A stretch of 34,244 bases of DNA from Microgenomates group bacterium RBG_16_45_19 (lineage in GTDB: Bacteria > Patescibacteriota > Microgenomatia > UBA1400 > RBG-16-45-19): assembly GCA_001803415.1 (NCBI GenBank), contig MHDC01000004.1, positions 1 to 34,244 of the forward strand, given 5' to 3'. The notes under the pieces are model-generated. The model did no database searches and was not told where the DNA came from. It was given only the letters and a program-made list of their open reading frames with translations. The first letter of the stretch is position 1. The number at the start of each line of letters is the position of its first letter. The position numbers were made by a program, and so were the translations under genes. This document shows, piece after piece, positions 16,955 to 24,102 of the stretch.

Positions 16955-18087
16955 AATAAAGCCTCTATCTGTTTGACGTTTTTCCCCCAACTAAAACCGT
17001 GACTCCAAGTTTGTGCCGCCAATCCCATTTTATTTCTCAGATTAGTATCAGTTATCAGGTTTCGAATCTGCTTTTGGGCCTGGTCAAAGTTAGCTGGCAG
17101 ATATCCGGTTTGGTTTGGTAGGACCATTTCCCGGTGAGCTCCCAAGTCATAAGCCACGACCGGCACTCCTAGTGCTTGAGACTCAAGCAGAGGTAAATTA
17201 AAGCCTTCCCAAAGTGAAGGGGAAAAGCAGACGGTGGCTACTTCCATCAATACCGCTAAATCACTAATTGGTACATGAGGTGCCACCATCACGCCTTCTT
17301 GGTAAAATTCAGCTTCAATTTCTCCCTGGGGTAAACCGATTGCCAATATTTTCACTTTTGCCAAACCATGATGATTCAAACTCCGCCTCAACTTGATCAG
17401 ATCATAGGTATTTTTATAAGGATTTTCATGATAACTTAATCGGCCTACATACACTACCAATTTATCTCTAGCATCAATAAAATATTGCCTTAGAATGTTA
17501 GTTTTTTGCAGTGGATTGAAGGCCTGGGCAGCCTCAGTCACATGGTTATACCCCAAGGGTATAATCTGGCATTTCCGCTTGGCATAAAGTGGCAGCGTTT
17601 GCTGTAAAAATTTGGAGATAGTCACCATTGCCTGGGGATAGCGAAAATACCAACTATGTTCTAACGTATCAAAAATCTGCTTCCGATATTGCTTTAATCC
17701 CCGATAACCGGTGCTGGGGGAATTGCCATAAAAATTCAGAATTACCTTGCCTCTGGTCGTCAAAAACGGCAACCAGGTGTTAAAAGTAGGCGTCTGGATT
17801 ATAAATATCTCAAACATTTCCAACTGGCCCTTAAACTCCCTGAGCATCTTATAAGCCGCCCAGTCCTGTTTGATTGGATTGAAAAACAGGGGGATCGGGA
17901 TTTGATAAATCGCATAGGGCGTGTCCTTAAAAATTTCCCAATCCACCTCCACCGCCATGATCGCCACTTGGTGGCGTAGTGCCAAACGCTTGGCCTGTTC
18001 ATGGACTACCAAATCCACCCCGAAACCTTGTTTTAACCTCTCGGTCAGAATCAGGATTCGCTTATCGGTTATTTTATTTTTCGCCAT
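16951..18087 (-). CDS. Family 4 glycosyltransferase (GT-B)
   Basis: 378 residues. The N-terminal Rossmann half begins KRILILTERL. The C-terminal half contains VVYVGRLSYHENPYKN and the donor-binding SPSLWEGFNLPLLESQALG, the E-x7-E type motif of retaining GT4 enzymes, followed by PVVAYDLGAHREMV. It should transfer a sugar from a nucleotide donor to a lipid-linked acceptor at the cytoplasmic face. The start at 18087 overlaps the preceding gene by 19 bases; no better start lies nearby. Linkage and sugar cannot be told. Confidence 0.9.
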   Translation of the reverse strand: MAKNKITDKRILILTERLKQGFGVDLVVHEQAKRLALRHQVAIMAVEVDWEIFKDTPYAIYQIPIPLFFNPIKQDWAAYKMLREFKGQLEMFEIFIIQTPTFNTWLPFLTTRGKVILNFYGNSPSTGYRGLKQYRKQIFDTLEHSWYFRYPQAMVTISKFLQQTLPLYAKRKCQIIPLGYNHVTEAAQAFNPLQKTNILRQYFIDARDKLVVYVGRLSYHENPYKNTYDLIKLRRSLNHHGLAKVKILAIGLPQGEIEAEFYQEGVMVAPHVPISDLAVLMEVATVCFSPSLWEGFNLPLLESQALGVPVVAYDLGAHREMVLPNQTGYLPANFDQAQKQIRNLITDTNLRNKMGLAAQTWSHGFSWGKNVKQIEALL

Positions 18088-19259
18088 ATTTTCTTCAAGA
18101 AATACATTTCCCGGTCGGGAAATTTGGCCTCTAGAGCTTGCTGTTTTTCCCTATTTGACTTCTGTAGAAACTCGATCGCCGCCTGCTTTTTCCGGTTTGC
18201 CTGGTCCAACGCCTGTATAAGTTTATCTTGATCTAATAATCGTTCCTCTTGTTCCAAAGCCCGGTTAACCCCAAGTTCGGCTGCGGTTCGCCAGAATGTG
18301 GCATCGACAGCTTGGGGGGAGGTGCCGGCTACCTGTTCCAGAATATGTTTTAACTGTTGGCCAAGTTTTGTATAACTATAATTCGTTAAAGTAAATTGTT
18401 GATTCTTAATAGAATTTGGCTGCTCATATGCCGCCTCCAACTTCTTGACCAAATCTGGCTGTGATTTCGGGTTTACCCACCAGACTTGGGGAAATGTAGC
18501 TTTGGCGTAGGTTGCTTGGGTCATCACCAAATTACAGTTAGCCAAGGCACCTTCCCTAACTGTTAATCCCCACGGTTCAAACACTGCCGGGTGAGCGATA
18601 ACCTTTGCCTGCTCATACTCCCGCTTTAACTTAAGTTCCGACAAGTTTTTTAGCCACCGACATTTAGACCATTTTCCCTCAACCAGCCGACATTCTTGGT
18701 AATATTCTTGGTCACTGACCGTTCCGACTAAAGTCAACGGTAGGTCTAATTTTTTACAGGCTTGGATTAAATTCAGTTGATTTTTTCGCCGCTCAATTCG
18801 GCCGATATTGATGACTCCCTTTTTACCGGTTAATTTTTGGCTGATATATGTTTCATTTACGCCGATGCCGCAATAAAAGACTGGGACTTTGACTTTAAGA
18901 CCGATATAGGTTTCAAAACTATCCTTTTCTGCCCTCGATATGAAAATGATTCCATCTGCATATTCAGCCACTAGCCGTTGATATCCCTTGTCATTAATGT
19001 TCATATTGAAAGCAAAGACTAGAAAATGATGTCCGGCTGCCTTAGCTTGGACCAAATGATCCAGCACCCAAGGGTAATTGATATTCCAGCTAATTACTAC
19101 GACTTGACCTGTTTTTGACACATTATTTTTTACGTTAACTCCCACTGCAACTAAGGCTTTGGCAAACCCATCCATAGCCACCATATCTCCCCCCGGCCAA
19201 CCCTTACGGCTCCGGTTTCTCATCACCACCGTAAAATTAGAACCGAACTTTGTCATCAT
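18069..19259 (-). CDS. GT-B glycosyltransferase with a coiled-coil C-terminal tail
   Basis: 396 residues. The middle contains NIGRIERRKNQLNLIQAC and HPAVFEPWGLTVREGALA, a GT4-type donor-binding segment, with PDLVKKLEAA near the end of the domain. From about residue 320 the chain becomes highly charged and helical (EQEERLLDQDKLIQALDQ..., KKQAAIEFLQK), with heptad-like spacing, and ends in a basic/hydrophobic tail (YFLKKIWRKIK) that could bind the membrane. In some O-antigen systems coiled coils control glycan chain length; whether this one does is a guess. It starts with two consecutive ATGs (19259 and 19256). A TATATT ends 7 bases before the second, so the transcript may be leaderless from 19256. 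Confidence 0.82.
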   Translation of the reverse strand: MMTKFGSNFTVVMRNRSRKGWPGGDMVAMDGFAKALVAVGVNVKNNVSKTGQVVVISWNINYPWVLDHLVQAKAAGHHFLVFAFNMNINDKGYQRLVAEYADGIIFISRAEKDSFETYIGLKVKVPVFYCGIGVNETYISQKLTGKKGVINIGRIERRKNQLNLIQACKKLDLPLTLVGTVSDQEYYQECRLVEGKWSKCRWLKNLSELKLKREYEQAKVIAHPAVFEPWGLTVREGALANCNLVMTQATYAKATFPQVWWVNPKSQPDLVKKLEAAYEQPNSIKNQQFTLTNYSYTKLGQQLKHILEQVAGTSPQAVDATFWRTAAELGVNRALEQEERLLDQDKLIQALDQANRKKQAAIEFLQKSNREKQQALEAKFPDREMYFLKKIWRKIK

Positions 19260-19263
19260 TACT

Positions 19264-19269
19264 AATATA
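19264..19269 (-). promoter_or_regulatory. Candidate -10 box (TATATT) for the glycosyltransferase operon
   Basis: On the minus strand TATATT is followed by 4 bases and ATGATG, so it lies 7 bases before the second ATG (19256). TAGAAT, overlapping it just upstream, and TATACT at 19293-19288 are alternatives that would give a short leader. Confidence 0.35.
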
Positions 19270-19320
19270 TTCTACCCTCATTGCCATAGTATACTTTTTG
19301 GGCTACGTAGTAGGATTTAT

Positions 19321-19337
19321 ACATAATAGTATTATGT
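19321..19337. repeat. 17-base perfect palindrome, operator-like
   Basis: ACATAATA-G-TATTATGT has two perfect 8-base arms around one central base. It lies between the divergent starts at 19259 (minus) and 19376 (plus), 24 bases upstream of the TATACT box for the small ORF, where a repressor or activator could bind. An 8-base palindrome, CTACGTAG, stands at 19303-19310. No regulator gene is nearby. Confidence 0.4.
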
Positions 19338-19361
19338 TTCAACAAGCATTAAAACAATACT

Positions 19362-19367
19362 TATACT
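19362..19367 (+). promoter_or_regulatory. Candidate -10 box (TATACT) of the small ORF
   Basis: TATACT ends 8 bases before the TTG at 19376, matching the near-leaderless spacing at other operon heads in the window. No convincing -35 is visible. Confidence 0.3.
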
Positions 19368-19375
19368 AATTAAGC

Positions 19376-19657
19376 TTGATTCATACACCCAAACAATACC
19401 ATGTCATCCTTCATCTACCTACCAATTTAGACCTGATGATGCGATGTGAGATTCTCAAGCGATTACATTTCTTTTTTGGTAAATATCCTGTCCGGATTAC
19501 CGATAATATTGAAGATATCACCCCTCCATATGACCGACCAGTCATTACCTCAACTCTACTCACCTTTTCTCCTGGACTAGATCCCCGGTATCCTAAAGGC
19601 TTGTTCAACGTGGACTTTCTCCATGACCCACTCGAAAGTGTTGCCTGGCACGCTTAA
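19376..19657 (+). CDS. Small hypothetical protein
   Basis: A 93-residue frame from a TTG, or shorter if one of the internal Met (MMRCEILKR) is used. The sequence looks protein-like, with alternating hydrophobic residues (YHVILHLPT), a basic helix (EILKRLHFFFGKYP) and a Pro/Asp-rich end (FNVDFLHDPLES), but I recognise no family. The opposite strand has a shorter open frame, so coding is not certain. It is the only plus-strand candidate in a minus-strand stretch and ends 20 bases before the convergent truncated RgpF-like gene. It could be a relic of a larger gene or a free-standing small protein. Bases 19260-19375 hold only promoter-like and palindromic elements. Confidence 0.35.
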   Translation: MIHTPKQYHVILHLPTNLDLMMRCEILKRLHFFFGKYPVRITDNIEDITPPYDRPVITSTLLTFSPGLDPRYPKGLFNVDFLHDPLESVAWHA

Positions 19658-19677
19658 CTTTTATTTTTAACCAATAC

Positions 19678-20199
19678 TCAAATTTTGGACCAATGAGGTA
19701 AATGCAACTGCACTGCTATTTTAGGTTTATCTATTTTGTCAGGCTTCGGTTCTCCAAATGTGAAATTCGATCCCTGTATATCTAGCGAATAGTCTTTAAC
19801 TCCTAACTTATTCAGGACTTTATGATATTGCCAAAATAGATGACTGGCCGGATAACGTCGGTTCTCATATTGACCATGTCGCAAATGGTGGATTAAAGGA
19901 TTCATCCTTAAACTTTTGACGTCAGGATTCTGTTGTAAATAAAGCTGAGAACTAAAAAATGGGTTCGGATCAAGCTTTAATATTTGATAATTAGCTAAGT
20001 AATGCCAGATTGGATGAGTCCAAATTCGAGCGATTAAATTTAAAGGGATTATGTTTGTATCCCGCCAAGGCCACCAAATGCTTGAACTGACCTGTTTGTA
20101 GATCTTCTGGTTTTGGTTGTAGTACCATCTATAGGCGAACAAACCGCTCTTTCTAATTAGGTGAAAATCATTAATTTTTTGTCTGATAGAGTCAAGCAT
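19678..20199 (-). pseudogene. N-terminal fragment of an RgpF-like (rhamnan synthesis) glycosyltransferase
   Basis: 173 residues. Residues ~95-145 contain PNPFFSSQLYLQQNPDV followed by NPLIHHLRHGQYENRRYP. This is the small module found in front of many rhamnan/polysaccharide glycosyltransferases, where it usually reads 'DPNPLFD..YYL..NPDV...NPL.HYL.HG..EGR.P'. Right at the end comes PKIAVQLHL, which looks like the first strand of the RgpF catalytic domain ('KIAVVLHLYYPDL'). The frame then stops six residues later (PHWSKI). In RgpF proteins several hundred residues follow, and none are found in the three minus-strand frames just downstream. The gene is thus most likely truncated, although a free-standing module is possible. 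It follows the sulfatase-like gene by 6 bases and is the last gene of that operon. Confidence 0.6.
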
Positions 20200-20205
20200 A
20201 TATTA

Positions 20206-21711
20206 TTAGCTACAATTGGCTATCCAATCAAAAAATGGATGTCGTCTCCGCCATTCACTTGGCAATGGTAATAGCCGTGGTTTTTCTTCTGCCAATAACT
20301 TTTTTACCATCTGTTTTAGAACCCATCTTTCCCTAAGTGAAATCTGGGGGTTATAGGGGCTAGGCAATTCCCCTAGCCATTCGCTCTTCGGCTGACCAAA
20401 AGTTAATGGCGGGTTCTCTATTTGATTAAAATAGGTCGTAATATATGACATCAATATTTCTTCGTTGAGTCCGTTTCCGGGTCTAATTTCACTAAAAATA
20501 GCCTGAAGTAAACGTGGTAGCTGTGTATTAATTGAGGCTTTCATGTTTAATTCCCCGACTCTTTCTGGTTGAGCGACTAAGCGAACTTTACGTTTCGTTG
20601 TTCTCAACATTCTTTCGGCTAATAACCAGTGATCATTGGTGGGGTAATCTTGGGGATGTTCTTTATCGGAACGCCAATATTCTGCATATACCTGTTGGTG
20701 TTTCTGGCTTGAAATAAGATTAAGGCCATCGATGGGGTAGGTCGGATAATACTCCGGGGTCTTGCCGAGACCCAGTTTGATTAAAGTTGGGAAAATATCG
20801 GTGATTGAAGCTAATCGGTTGTCTAATCCAGGTTTTAGCTGAGGCGTATGGATTAATAAGGGAACTTGCACGATTTCTTCATATAAATCACCCCCATGAG
20901 CAAAATAAGGTTTATGGCGAAAACATCTACCCTCACCATGGTCTGAAAAAATAACCAGTAATGCTTGACTTAATTCACCAATAGCCTCTAAGCGATCAAT
21001 AAATCTTTTTAATCTCCCCTGATCAAAAAGCTCAACTCCTTGGAGATATAAGGGGAAAAGACGCTGGTATTGGTTTTTTTCACCGCCAAAAATTCGCCGC
21101 CATTCCATGTAAGGGTCTTTTTTCCGGCTTGGTGAAGCTAAATGGTTTACTTTTGCTTCGGTACTTAATACTTCATAATATCGATCCCAATCGGCTGGCT
21201 TTGCTTGATCCCGAGGCAGCAAGTAAGGGTCATGGACGTCAAAAAAATGTTTGAACACAAACATTTTCTTTTGCCGGTTGGCCTGAATAAATCGAAACAG
21301 CTTCTGGTCACTGATGGGAATTTTGACTTGAAATCCTCGATCTAAACCCATCGGTTCTAACATGGTTGGTTCGTCACTGGCCAACACTGTCAAATAACCG
21401 GCTTCAGCCATTACCTCCGCCATCGTCATCACCGCTTGTTTTAAGGAGTGAATTTGCGGATTTAGCAAAGCTCGGACATTGTGTTTTGGTGGATTAAGGC
21501 CAGTAAAAACGCTCGCGTGAGCGGTACTGGTATATGAAGCTGTGCTAAACAGTTGCCTGAAAACTAAAGATTTAGATGCTAATTCACCAAGTGTCTTCAT
21601 CTTTGGCCAGTTTTTATTGCCGATACCACCATAATCATATAGTCGCTGAGAATTAGTTAGACAGTCATTTCTTAAAGTATCGATAGAGATTAGATAGATA
21701 TGCTGATACAT
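20206..21711 (-). CDS. Sulfatase-fold (alkaline phosphatase superfamily) enzyme with Thr nucleophile
   Basis: 501 residues with no signal peptide or membrane helix. Metal-site residues are D11 in LISIDTLRND, D257-H258 in IFSDHGEGR and H272 in AHGGDLYEE. The position of the formylglycine Cys/Ser (C/S-x-P-x-R) is T61 in SYTSTAHASVFTGLNP. True sulfatases need Cys or Ser with Pro and Arg there, so this protein cannot be matured to formylglycine in the usual way. It is more likely a phosphatase, phosphodiesterase or phospho-group transferase of the same fold. Automated annotation would probably call it arylsulfatase. It starts 5 bases after the PP-loop gene and is followed by the truncated RgpF-like gene. 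Confidence 0.85.
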   Translation of the reverse strand: MYQHIYLISIDTLRNDCLTNSQRLYDYGGIGNKNWPKMKTLGELASKSLVFRQLFSTASYTSTAHASVFTGLNPPKHNVRALLNPQIHSLKQAVMTMAEVMAEAGYLTVLASDEPTMLEPMGLDRGFQVKIPISDQKLFRFIQANRQKKMFVFKHFFDVHDPYLLPRDQAKPADWDRYYEVLSTEAKVNHLASPSRKKDPYMEWRRIFGGEKNQYQRLFPLYLQGVELFDQGRLKRFIDRLEAIGELSQALLVIFSDHGEGRCFRHKPYFAHGGDLYEEIVQVPLLIHTPQLKPGLDNRLASITDIFPTLIKLGLGKTPEYYPTYPIDGLNLISSQKHQQVYAEYWRSDKEHPQDYPTNDHWLLAERMLRTTKRKVRLVAQPERVGELNMKASINTQLPRLLQAIFSEIRPGNGLNEEILMSYITTYFNQIENPPLTFGQPKSEWLGELPSPYNPQISLRERWVLKQMVKKLLAEEKPRLLPLPSEWRRRHPFFDWIANCS

Positions 21712-21715
21712 GGAT

Positions 21716-22399
21716 TTACCAGTAACCCAACTGGCGTAGCCGTTTCATTGTCTTTTCTTTGGTCGCTTCCCGGCCGGCTCTTTCCGGGGCCTTTGGATCA
21801 TCCACCGGTTTAGTAAACGGCGCTTCCCCTAACGATTTATAACCTTTATCGTAAAGAGCTACATATGGGACTTGATACAGCCTGATATATTTCCAGATGT
21901 CATCTAAAGTAAAATCTAAGATTGGATGGACTCGGGTATGGGTTTTTCGGGGTGAAAACGCTATTTCCTGAGATCTGGATTCATGTTCGTCGTGCCGGAT
22001 GCCGGCCAAAAAAGCGTCAATCTTAAACTTATTGATCGCATAATTAATGGCATTAATTTTGGCGATCCGCATCACTTCCATCTTTGCCTCGGTATCTTTA
22101 GCCGTCTTAAAAGCCGTTAAGTCCTGATCCAAGTGTTTCACCCACTTCAAGTTTAAATCCCATTCTTTTTCATATTTTCTAATAAAATCATAAATTTCCG
22201 GGAATTCCAGGGTTGAATCGTTAAACATCACTTTAAACGGTACCTGACCGTCAAAAACTTCTCTCACCATATGGAGGATCACCGTCGAATCTTTGCCCCC
22301 CGTCCACGCCACGGCAATATTCTTATGTGGCCACATTTTTGCCGCATCTTTGATGATTTTTCTGGCCTGATCAACTTTTTCCTTTAATAGGCTAGCCAT
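21716..22399 (-). CDS. PP-loop ATP pyrophosphatase, CysD/CysH-like (PAPS reductase family)
   Basis: 227 residues. TGGKDSTV (33-40) is the PP-loop that binds [40 protein letters not shown] and the ending [10 protein letters not shown]...ERAGR follow the CysD/CysH pattern. Where CysH-type reductases have GCAPCT, this protein has GEAPFT, so the iron-sulfur Cys pair is absent and sulfate reduction by that route is unlikely. Adenylylation, or a CysD-like sulfate activation without a visible CysN, is possible. The start at ATG 22399 is supported by AGAGGA (22410-22405) five bases upstream; a GTG at 22420 opens the frame further but lies at the predicted promoter. It heads an operon with the sulfatase-like gene. 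Confidence 0.85.
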   Translation of the reverse strand: MASLLKEKVDQARKIIKDAAKMWPHKNIAVAWTGGKDSTVILHMVREVFDGQVPFKVMFNDSTLEFPEIYDFIRKYEKEWDLNLKWVKHLDQDLTAFKTAKDTEAKMEVMRIAKINAINYAINKFKIDAFLAGIRHDEHESRSQEIAFSPRKTHTRVHPILDFTLDDIWKYIRLYQVPYVALYDKGYKSLGEAPFTKPVDDPKAPERAGREATKEKTMKRLRQLGYW

Positions 22400-22418
22400 A
22401 GTATTCCTCTTATTTCCC

Positions 22419-22448
22419 ACTATAATGCTTGATCTATCTAGCTGACAA
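22419..22448 (-). promoter_or_regulatory. Sigma-70-like promoter of the PP-loop/sulfatase-like operon
   Basis: On the minus strand TTGTCA (22448-22443), 18 bases, then TATAGT (22424-22419), each five of six to consensus. Transcription would begin near 22412, just before the AGAGGA ribosome site. The -35 box lies in the last codons of the decayed fkbM copy, so the promoter was in part built from the relic. Confidence 0.6.
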
Positions 22449-22673
22449 CCATTGCTTCACTCTTTTGTCCGGTCCGATAAATCCACTTTTTCTTAAACTG
22501 GCTTACCTCCGCCTCCACCCTTTCGTACTCTCGCTTATAAAAATCCCGGTGTCGTTAAGCTTTAGCTTTCGGCCGGCAGCTGCTGGGGTGCCGGGAATCA
22601 AATACGGTGCGTGTTTATTGATCAGAGTTGGTTTATTAAGTCTCAAGCCGGGGAGGGGAGTCCACATCGTCAT
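22438..22673 (-). pseudogene. Decayed copy of the FkbM methyltransferase C-terminus
   Basis: The minus strand here translates, in two frames, into the end of the FkbM gene at 24103-25251. Frame one gives WTPLPGLRLNKPTLI and RKLKLNDTG (intact gene: MIPLPGLSLIRTTLI and RKLELDDTG). Frame two gives RDFYKREYERVEAEV and KKWIYRTGQKS (intact gene: RDFYREEFERVDKEV and HKRIYMIGQGIKS). Between them about 23 codons are missing. The join is at the bases ACCGG, which in the intact gene occur twice, 70 bases apart (24297-24293 and 24227-24223), so loss of 70 bases between these short repeats explains both the gap and the frame change. With the sigma-70 promoter and the ribosome site of the PP-loop gene, it accounts for most of the otherwise gene-free stretch 22400-22756. 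Confidence 0.85.
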
Positions 22674-22756
22674 TTTTTGTTAACTCAAAAACCTCATGGT
22701 TAAATGCCTTTAATATTGGCAACTCACTTGAGCCTCAATAATAATTCCAAAGTCTT

Positions 22757-23452
22757 TCATACCTTGCCATAGACAAACAAAGCTTCTTTCATTAACTGGA
22801 TAGTCTCCTCCAGTAATTTTTCTTTAATCCAAGTTTTTTGGTCCTCGTTCACCAACTCACCCAAACCAGACAGTAGGTTTATACCCCGCTTGTCCTTCAA
22901 GATTTCTATCACCTTCTCAATTTGTTGGGGTATCGTTAAACCGGTATAATCCCTGATCACCCCAGCTTCAATTTCCCATTGGTTTTTGGCAAAATAATTG
23001 ACATCAAACACATCTCGATTGGCAAACCTGCTTCTTTGAGTCAAGGCGGTCAATTTGGCAGCATACATGCTTGATTTCTGGATTACTCGCAAGGATATTC
23101 CCAACATTTCCGCCAGGTTGTATTGGCTTGCCTGTTGCCGTTTGGATATTTCCACTTTTATATTATGGTCTTTTTCACCGTACGATAAAAAGAAGAAAAG
23201 CGTATATTTCTTGCTGTATTGGTCTTTGACTTCATAATCACCAAATAGTTTTTCTAAAGCTTTAGTCAATTTCGATTCCTTCGTTTCGGTGACCAAATCA
23301 AAATCCAAATCTACCGAAAATCTCGGCAAGCCGTAAAGCATGTAGGCTGCCGTCCCCCCCTTAAAGCCTAAAGCTGTACCGGCTACCGGATCGGTGTATA
23401 TTCGCTTAATGATTCTAGCTAAATGCATCCGGTGCATTTGGACGTTAAGCAT
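22757..23452 (-). CDS. abiEii: AbiEii-type nucleotidyltransferase toxin
   Basis: 231 residues of the AbiEii/AbiGii family (DUF1814-like). The nucleotidyltransferase core is GGTAAYMLYGLPRFSVDLDFD, with G32-G33 and the metal acids D48 and D50. A later conserved block is NRDVFDVNYF. AbiEii toxins are cytosolic enzymes that block growth, with related toxins adding nucleotides to tRNA, and they are neutralised by AbiEi without a stable complex (type IV toxin-antitoxin). All key residues are present, so the toxin looks active. The ATG overlaps the antitoxin stop by 8 bases (ATGCTTAA), the usual tight coupling. Confidence 0.9.
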   Translation of the reverse strand: MLNVQMHRMHLARIIKRIYTDPVAGTALGFKGGTAAYMLYGLPRFSVDLDFDLVTETKESKLTKALEKLFGDYEVKDQYSKKYTLFFFLSYGEKDHNIKVEISKRQQASQYNLAEMLGISLRVIQKSSMYAAKLTALTQRSRFANRDVFDVNYFAKNQWEIEAGVIRDYTGLTIPQQIEKVIEILKDKRGINLLSGLGELVNEDQKTWIKEKLLEETIQLMKEALFVYGKV

Positions 23453-24011
23453 ATTTTCTTATTTCCTTGGCTTTATTCAAAACTGTTTGGCTTTCGTATA
23501 TTTTGGCCATCTTCCCTAATAATTTCCAGTTTACTTGACGTAGATTATCGAAATAGAAGTTTGGGTTAAGGTAAAGCGAGTCCAAAATTGCCCGCTCCGG
23601 TGTGGCTTTTGCCAGATTTGCCTCTTGGATAATTCCGAAAGGATTTACCAAAATAGCTGGTTTTAATTTTTTAAAGACGATTTTAGTTGCCCTAATTGTT
23701 ATTTCCCGGCTGATATAACTAGCCACAAATATTCGCTCGTAATTTTGAAAAATTACTCCGGCTTCTCTTAAAACGGTTTCAAAGCTAAGATAAGCCGGCG
23801 TATATATACTGGCAGCTAATTCCCAAGGGTTATAGCTATCATCTAAAGCATACATACCCTTGGTGATTCTGATTAAGTCACCTTTGGAAACGTAGTATTG
23901 AATCCTGCTTTTTAACAGGTCTTTATTTGAAATACTCCACAATAGCCTCAGGTCGTTGGCAGAAAAAATGGTTTTGTTAGTTTTATGCAGTATATTAATG
24001 ACGTTACTCAT
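23445..24011 (-). CDS. abiEi: AbiEi-type antitoxin and autorepressor
   Basis: 188 residues. The N-terminal half is a winged helix-turn-helix (FSANDLRLLWSISNKDLLKSR followed by LIRITKGMYAL). The C-terminal half has the AbiEi pattern TPAYLSFETVLREAG and ATPERAILDSLYL. Antitoxins of this family use the N-terminal domain to bind inverted repeats upstream of their own gene and the C-terminal domain to counter the toxin. A large inverted repeat starts 17 bases upstream of the start codon. The gene and its toxin are AT-richer by eye than the glycan genes and look like an inserted accessory module. Confidence 0.9.
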   Translation of the reverse strand: MSNVINILHKTNKTIFSANDLRLLWSISNKDLLKSRIQYYVSKGDLIRITKGMYALDDSYNPWELAASIYTPAYLSFETVLREAGVIFQNYERIFVASYISREITIRATKIVFKKLKPAILVNPFGIIQEANLAKATPERAILDSLYLNPNFYFDNLRQVNWKLLGKMAKIYESQTVLNKAKEIRKYA

Positions 24012-24027
24012 ACCGGCCTAAATTATG

Positions 24028-24064
24028 TGAACTGAAGGTAAGGATAATTCTTACCATGAGTTCA
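24028..24064. promoter_or_regulatory. Inverted-repeat operator before abiEi
   Basis: Arms are TGAACT-gaa-GGTAAG and CTTACC-atg-AGTTCA around a 7-base centre: two 6-base blocks per side pair perfectly and the 3-base spacers are equal in length. Just outside lie ATTA(tg) and TAAT, extending the symmetry to about 24022-24068. A CATAAT that could be the abiEi -10 (24027-24022, minus strand) abuts one arm, so binding would block transcription. AbiEi proteins are known to bind such repeats. Confidence 0.7.
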
Positions 24065-24102
24065 TAATAGCAACCTAGATTATTCTCGACAAGCGTCAAT
24101 TT

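Noticed and set aside
22429-22683. Open frame of 84 codons on the plus strand
   Set aside because: It is antisense to the fkbM relic, whose minus-strand similarity to the intact gene is clear, and its protein resembles nothing.
24022-24068. Hairpin as a terminator of fkbM
   Set aside because: No run of U follows on the minus strand and the repeat adjoins the abiEi promoter, so an operator fits better.
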